A stretch of 10,649 nucleotides of DNA. Source: Verrucomicrobiaceae bacterium. Its GTDB lineage: Bacteria; Verrucomicrobiota; Verrucomicrobiia; Verrucomicrobiales; Verrucomicrobiaceae. The position numbers were made by a program, and so were the translations under genes. This document shows positions 7,734-10,649 of the stretch, piece after piece (within the stretch, counting starts at the first letter, position 1; each line of letters begins with the position of its first letter). The stretch covers positions 1 to 10,649 of the forward strand of contig CANHTV010000089.1 of assembly GCA_947463285.1 (NCBI GenBank), written 5' to 3'. The notes beneath the pieces were generated by a model that ran no database searches, had not been told where the DNA came from, and saw nothing but the letters and a program-made list of their open reading frames with translations.

Positions 7734-7776
7734 AGCCTGACCGCTGAAGTTCTCCACACGGTTTACCTTTCACCCC

Positions 7777-9039
7777 ATGCCCAACTTTGCCTATCAAGCG
7801 ACTGATGCGACTGGACGCGATGTTTCCGGGAACATTGAAGCTCCAGACCGCGCCTCGGCGGTGCGTCAGCTGACGGGGAAAGGCTTGCAGCCCTTCAAAG
7901 TGGCTGAAAGTACGGCCAAGGCTGGAGCCAAAGCGGGTGCCAAGGCTGCCGCCGTCAAAGCCAAGCCTGAAGCGCCTGAAGGTCCCATCAAACTCAGCGC
8001 GAACAGCTTGCAGCTCTTCACGGAGGAGCTGGCTGAACTTCTAGAAGCTGGTATGAGGCTGGAAGCTGCCCTGAAACTCATGGAAGGCGGGAAGGGGAAC
8101 ACTGGCACCCACAGCCGTGTCGCAGCTAAGCTGGGGAATCTCATCCGTGAAGGCCATCCCTTCAGCAGTGCGCTGCGTCAGGCTTCACCTTCATTTGGTG
8201 AACTTTTTTGTGCCGTGGCGGCCGCAGGTGAGGCCGGCGGCTCTCTGGCCGGTGCCATGAAGCGCCAGTCGCAATACTTGGGCAAGGTGCGTGAGATGAA
8301 AAGCCAGGTGGCTGTGGCTCTCATTTACCCCGGCTTTCTCACCGTCGCTGCCATCGGGGTGACGATTATTTTCACTACCTTTCTCATTCCCAGGCTGAGC
8401 ATCATGATGTCGCGCATGAAAGGCGGCGTGCCAAAGGGCATCCAGATCGTCATGGCGATCTCGGACTTTATGAAAAACTACTGGTGGCTGGTGCTCGCGG
8501 GGATGGCGCTGATGGCGCTGCTTTTTTGGGTTTGGTCACGGTCGAAGGCCGGGCGTCCGATATGGGATCGCTCAATGCTGCGCATCCCCTTTGTCGGCAA
8601 TGTCTTGATGGCCAATTTCCACACGCAGTTTTTGGAAACGCTTGCCTCGCTCACGGGCGGTGGTTTGCCCCTGCTGAAAGGGCTGGAGCTGGCCTCGCGC
8701 ATCTCCTCCAATCAATTTGTGCAAAAGCAGCTTGAGCAAGTCATCGCCAGCGTCCGAGATGGTGCGCCGCTATCCCGAGGCCTGGAAAAAACCGCGCTCT
8801 TTCCCATCCGTTTGCTAGAGATGGTGCGCATCGGCGAGCATACGGGTGACCTTAGTGGCACCCTGCGCCGTACGGCTGACCGCTGCGGACGTGATCTCAG
8901 CAAGAGCCTGGAAAAAGTCATGGCTTTGCTTCAGCCAGTCATCATTCTGGTCATGGCCGGCCTCGTCGGCGTCATGGCTTACATGATGATCTCCGTCATC
9001 TTCCAGACCGTTTCCGCGCTGAAATCACGCGGGGGCTGA
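7777..9039 (+). CDS. gspF: Type II secretion inner-membrane platform protein GspF
   Basis: GspF is the polytopic inner-membrane protein that couples the GspE motor to pseudopilin insertion. This 420-residue protein starts with FAYQATDATGRDVSGNIEA (residues 4-22), the usual N-terminal segment. An Ala/Lys-rich linker (about 46-66, three near-repeats of KAGA/KAAA type) joins it to two tandem T2SSF domains. The first (about 75-200) contains GEAGGSL (151-157) and the second (about 280-405) GEHTGDL (353-359); these are the matching family signatures of the duplicated domain. Three membrane helices are predicted at about 180-204, 235-253 and 385-410, as expected. It lies 43 bases after gspE, with no evident terminator between, so it is in the same operon. 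The upstream bases are pyrimidine-rich and hold no clear Shine-Dalgarno. PilC of type IV pili is the alternative name, made less likely by the neighbours. Confidence 0.95.
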   Translation: MPNFAYQATDATGRDVSGNIEAPDRASAVRQLTGKGLQPFKVAESTAKAGAKAGAKAAAVKAKPEAPEGPIKLSANSLQLFTEELAELLEAGMRLEAALKLMEGGKGNTGTHSRVAAKLGNLIREGHPFSSALRQASPSFGELFCAVAAAGEAGGSLAGAMKRQSQYLGKVREMKSQVAVALIYPGFLTVAAIGVTIIFTTFLIPRLSIMMSRMKGGVPKGIQIVMAISDFMKNYWWLVLAGMALMALLFWVWSRSKAGRPIWDRSMLRIPFVGNVLMANFHTQFLETLASLTGGGLPLLKGLELASRISSNQFVQKQLEQVIASVRDGAPLSRGLEKTALFPIRLLEMVRIGEHTGDLSGTLRRTADRCGRDLSKSLEKVMALLQPVIILVMAGLVGVMAYMMISVIFQTVSALKSRGG

Positions 9040-9117
9040 TGAAAACCTGCTTTTCTCCTGACTAAAGACGAACACAATCAGCCCCAGCCTCTCCAAACCA
9101 AGTCACCAAACCTGCCC

Positions 9118-9528
9118 ATGAAAGCCAACCTGCCCATCCTACGCACAGCCAAAGCTGCCTTCACCCTCATGGAGATGATGCTTGTTCTAGCCATCATTGC
9201 CCTCCTCATCGCTATCGGTGCGGTGACGCTCGGTGAGGTGGATGAAAACGCCAAGTTCACTGCTGCTGAAGCTCAGATCAGCACGCTTAGGACAGCTGTA
9301 GTGCAATATAAAACCATGAATCGCAGCCTGCCGCCGACTCTGGATGCCTTGGTAAATCCGCCCGGCAATGCCCGCAAGCGCAAGCTCGTTAAAGACGAGG
9401 CCATCATTGATCCCTGGAATAACAAATACCTCTATCGTAGCCCAGGTAAAAACGGCACTGCTTATGACATCTACTCCGCAGGCCCTGACAAGAAGGAAGG
9501 GAATGAGGATGATGTGTTCCCCAATTGA
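9118..9528 (+). CDS. gspG: Type II secretion major pseudopilin GspG
   Basis: GspG is the main subunit of the periplasmic pseudopilus. This 136-residue protein has a basic leader followed by the type III signal AFTLMEMMLVLAIIALLIAI, with predicted cleavage between A14 and F15 and the conserved glutamate at mature position 5 (E19). The -1 residue is alanine where glycine is usual. The C-terminal half is diagnostic for GspG: LPPTLDALVNPP (71-82), DPWNNKYLYRSPG (98-110) and YDIYSAGPDKKEGNEDDV (116-133), the calcium-binding end region. It lies 78 bases after gspF, the longest gap in the operon, and I see no hairpin there. The ATG at 9118 gives a leader of normal length (14 residues). It is the first of four consecutive pseudopilin genes, in the usual G-H-I-J order. 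Confidence 0.95.
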   Translation: MKANLPILRTAKAAFTLMEMMLVLAIIALLIAIGAVTLGEVDENAKFTAAEAQISTLRTAVVQYKTMNRSLPPTLDALVNPPGNARKRKLVKDEAIIDPWNNKYLYRSPGKNGTAYDIYSAGPDKKEGNEDDVFPN

Positions 9529-9529
9529 T

Positions 9530-9541
9530 CAGAAATTTCTG
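9530..9541. repeat. Perfect 12-base palindrome between gspG and the gspH-like gene
   Basis: CAGAAATTTCTG reads the same on both strands and begins four bases after the gspG stop codon. It has no loop and no U-run after it, so it is not a normal intrinsic terminator. It could be an operator-like site, an RNA dimer or processing site, or chance. TGATCA occurs on both sides (9527-9532 and 9548-9553). Confidence 0.4.
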
Positions 9542-9557
9542 TTAGCGTGATCACACC

Positions 9558-10022
9558 ATGAAAAGGCTGAAGCCGCGCCTGCCTGCCTCCGGCTTCACTT
9601 TGCTGGAGGTCATCGTCGTCATGACGATCATGATTCTGATTATCGGCATTGGTTACGCCAGCTTCTCCTTTCTTGAAGATGACGATCCGCTGGAGAAGCC
9701 GATCCAGCAGCTGACGCAGATGTCCAAACATGCCCTGAATACAGCCGTGCTGAATCATCGCGGTATGATCATCGGGTTTAACAAAGACAGCTTTGGCATC
9801 ATTGGGTCTGAGGCGGAAGGGATGGGTTCCTTCTCCCTGTCTGAAGACATCAAAGTCTCCCTGCGGCGCTGGGGAGACCGAGACTGGGCCAAGGCTGAGG
9901 GGCAGATCTGGCATTTTGGTGAGCAGGGCATCTGTGAACCTCTGAAGGTCCGTTTTGAAGACAAGCAGGGAAACAGCCGAGAGGTGTCCTTTCATCCGCT
10001 GACGGGAGGACTGGTGAATTGA
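9558..10022 (+). CDS. gspH: GspH-like minor pseudopilin
   Basis: This 154-residue protein has a short basic leader ending SG, then FTLLEVIVVMTIMILIIGIG, the N-methylation/prepilin signal. Cleavage by the prepilin peptidase is expected between G12 and F13, and the conserved glutamate is E17. The mature protein would keep one N-terminal membrane helix and a periplasmic beta-rich domain. Its end (VRFEDKQGNSREVSFHPLTGG, of which FHPLTGG is the typical part) resembles the C-terminal strand of GspH proteins, which join the GspI-J-K tip complex to the pseudopilus body. It sits 29 bases after gspG and overlaps the next gene's TTG start. The H assignment rests on gene order, length and the C-terminal strand; the body is too divergent for me to exclude another minor pseudopilin. 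Confidence 0.82.
   Translation: MKRLKPRLPASGFTLLEVIVVMTIMILIIGIGYASFSFLEDDDPLEKPIQQLTQMSKHALNTAVLNHRGMIIGFNKDSFGIIGSEAEGMGSFSLSEDIKVSLRRWGDRDWAKAEGQIWHFGEQGICEPLKVRFEDKQGNSREVSFHPLTGGLVN
10004..10010 (+). promoter_or_regulatory. Strong Shine-Dalgarno deciding the TTG start of the gspI-like gene
   Basis: GGGAGGA, near the ideal anti-16S match, lies inside the end of the gspH-like gene, eight bases before the TTG at 10019 that overlaps the upstream stop as TTGA. The alternative ATG at 10028 is 17 bases away, too far for this site. It is the only strong ribosome binding site I see in the gsp operon. The same bases encode the Gly-Gly near the end of GspH, so part of the match may be due to coding. 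Confidence 0.55.
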
Positions 10023-10438
10023 AATCCATGATTTCAAACGCCCGCCGTCAGGGCATGACCTTGCTGGAGGTCGTGCTGGCCCTGGCTGTGTTCAGCATTG
10101 CCGCGCTGGCTTTGGTCGGCACGCTCAATCAGATCGCTGAAGCAGCCTCTGAGTCCCAAATTTTACTGGAGGTGGAGCAGAATCTGGAGTCCTTGATCGA
10201 CGAATACGGCAAGATGCCTCAGATGCGTGAGCTCGAGGAAGAGATCAAACCTGGCAGTGATGGCGTGGCCTATCGCGTGAAGGTGGAGACGGTGAAAGAC
10301 CTCCGAAACAAAGACGGACGCTTCCTTCAAGATATGTTCAAGATCACGGCCATCGCCCGCTGGAATGACGGTGGCGTTGTCATGGAGCTACAGGCGGACT
10401 CCATGCGCTATGCCGGAGCTTTTTTGCCGCTGAATTGA
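10019..10438 (+). CDS. gspI: GspI-like minor pseudopilin
   Basis: This 139-residue protein (TTG start at 10019) has a basic leader NARRQG followed by MTLLEVVLALAVFSIAALAL. Cleavage is expected between G12 and M13, with the glutamate at mature position 5 (E17). MTLLEVxxALAVFS is the typical GspI signature; methionine instead of phenylalanine at mature position 1 is common in this subunit. GspI nucleates the GspI-J-K tip complex in the periplasm. The rest is helical to about residue 65, then beta-rich with VAYRVKVE and an ITAIARW strand (one W) near the end, as in GspI proteins. The TTG start is chosen because of GGGAGGA eight bases upstream and the overlap with the gspH-like stop; the ATG at 10028 would shorten the leader by three residues and leave the mature protein unchanged. 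The gspJ-like gene follows after 19 bases. Confidence 0.88.
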   Translation: MKSMISNARRQGMTLLEVVLALAVFSIAALALVGTLNQIAEAASESQILLEVEQNLESLIDEYGKMPQMRELEEEIKPGSDGVAYRVKVETVKDLRNKDGRFLQDMFKITAIARWNDGGVVMELQADSMRYAGAFLPLN

Positions 10439-10457
10439 TCCTCATCAAACCTTGGCC

Positions 10458-10649
10458 ATGAACTTCAATTCCGCTCCCCAGAACTCCTTGATGCCCAGAA
10501 TACGGCGTGGCCAGGGCTTCACCTTGCTGGAGATGTTGGTGGCTCTTTCGGCCTTTGTTTTTCTGATGGGCGGCATTTTTGCCATCGCGCAAGGCACCCT
10601 GGAGCTGAGCAATGACATCGGCTTGGCACAGGAAAAATCGCAGATTCGC
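10458..10649 (+). CDS. gspJ: GspJ-like minor pseudopilin, 3' end cut by window edge
   Basis: From the ATG at 10458, 64 in-frame codons run exactly to the right edge. A 20-residue basic leader (RIRRGQG at its end) precedes FTLLEMLVALSAFVFLMGGI, with cleavage expected between G20 and F21 and the conserved glutamate at mature position 5 (E25). FTLLEMLVALSAF is typical of GspJ, and the position after the gspI-like gene agrees. GspJ is part of the pseudopilus tip complex. An in-frame ATG at residue 12 (10491) would give a more usual leader of nine residues; no ribosome binding site clearly favours either. The globular part is outside the window, so J is assigned from the N-terminus and gene order. 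Confidence 0.82.
   Translation, partial: MNFNSAPQNSLMPRIRRGQGFTLLEMLVALSAFVFLMGGIFAIAQGTLELSNDIGLAQEKSQIR

Noticed and set aside
7167..7757. Open frame of 196 codons on the minus strand opposite the end of gspE
   Set aside because: It lies fully against the conserved ATPase core and zinc motif of gspE; its His/Ala-rich product is typical of antisense frames of GC-rich genes.
6024..9039. Type IV pilus (PilB/PilC) instead of type II secretion
   Set aside because: GspE/PilB and GspF/PilC are hard to separate by motif, but a GspG with the DPWxNxYxYRSPG end and H, I, J-like genes follow directly, with no PilT, PilM or PilN genes.
9471..10037. Open frame of 188 codons on the minus strand opposite the gspH-like gene
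   Set aside because: The plus strand has a clear prepilin signal and operon context; the antisense frame spans a gene boundary and shows no domain.

Overview
The window looks like an ordinary chromosomal segment of a Gram-negative bacterium. It has tightly packed genes, moderately GC-rich coding sequence and mostly weak or absent Shine-Dalgarno sequences. The style of the proteins (a divergent ComEC, a Tat-exported Gfo/Idh/MocA oxidoreductase, a GspE-F-G-H-I-J run with a lineage-type secreted protein in front) suggests Verrucomicrobiota, perhaps near Prosthecobacter or Verrucomicrobium. That placement is an impression from protein style, not a computed result. I see no transposase, integrase, phage gene, CRISPR array, tRNA or rRNA.

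Layout, left half. On the minus strand, 2024-1743 encodes a small two-helix membrane protein. It is followed after 18 bases by a ComEC/Rec2-type DNA-uptake channel gene (1724 to the left edge, 3' end missing). Divergent from these, on the plus strand, lies a minimal site-2-protease-like M50 metallopeptidase (2126-2776). It is followed at once by bioA, the PLP-dependent aminotransferase of biotin synthesis (2782-4050). bioA converges with zero spacing on a minus-strand, Tat-signal-bearing Gfo/Idh/MocA family oxidoreductase (5091-4051). The two stop codons together form the palindrome TGATCA.

Layout, right half. After a 219-base divergent intergenic stretch, one plus-strand operon runs off the right edge. 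It encodes an unrecognised secreted protein (5311-6024), the GspE ATPase (6024-7733), the GspF platform protein (7777-9039), the GspG major pseudopilin (9118-9528), a GspH-like minor pseudopilin (9558-10022), a GspI-like minor pseudopilin (10019-10438) and the start of a GspJ-like minor pseudopilin (10458 to the edge). Together these form the motor, the inner-membrane platform and the pseudopilus of a type II secretion system. The secretin (GspD) and GspC/K/L/M are not in the window.

How the genes work together. The Gsp genes are one machine. GspE hydrolyses ATP on the cytoplasmic face, GspF transmits this to pseudopilin assembly, and GspG plus the H/I/J tip complex form the periplasmic piston. 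The secreted protein overlaps gspE by one base and may be an accessory or lineage-specific part. The left-half genes (DNA uptake, intramembrane proteolysis, biotin, sugar-type oxidoreductase) have no clear common function. I found no convincing new system. The points worth a second look are the alanine at the -1 cleavage site of GspG, the missing aspartates at the start of the ComEC beta-lactamase-like domain, the TTG start with the only strong Shine-Dalgarno in the operon, and the unknown gene leading the gsp operon.
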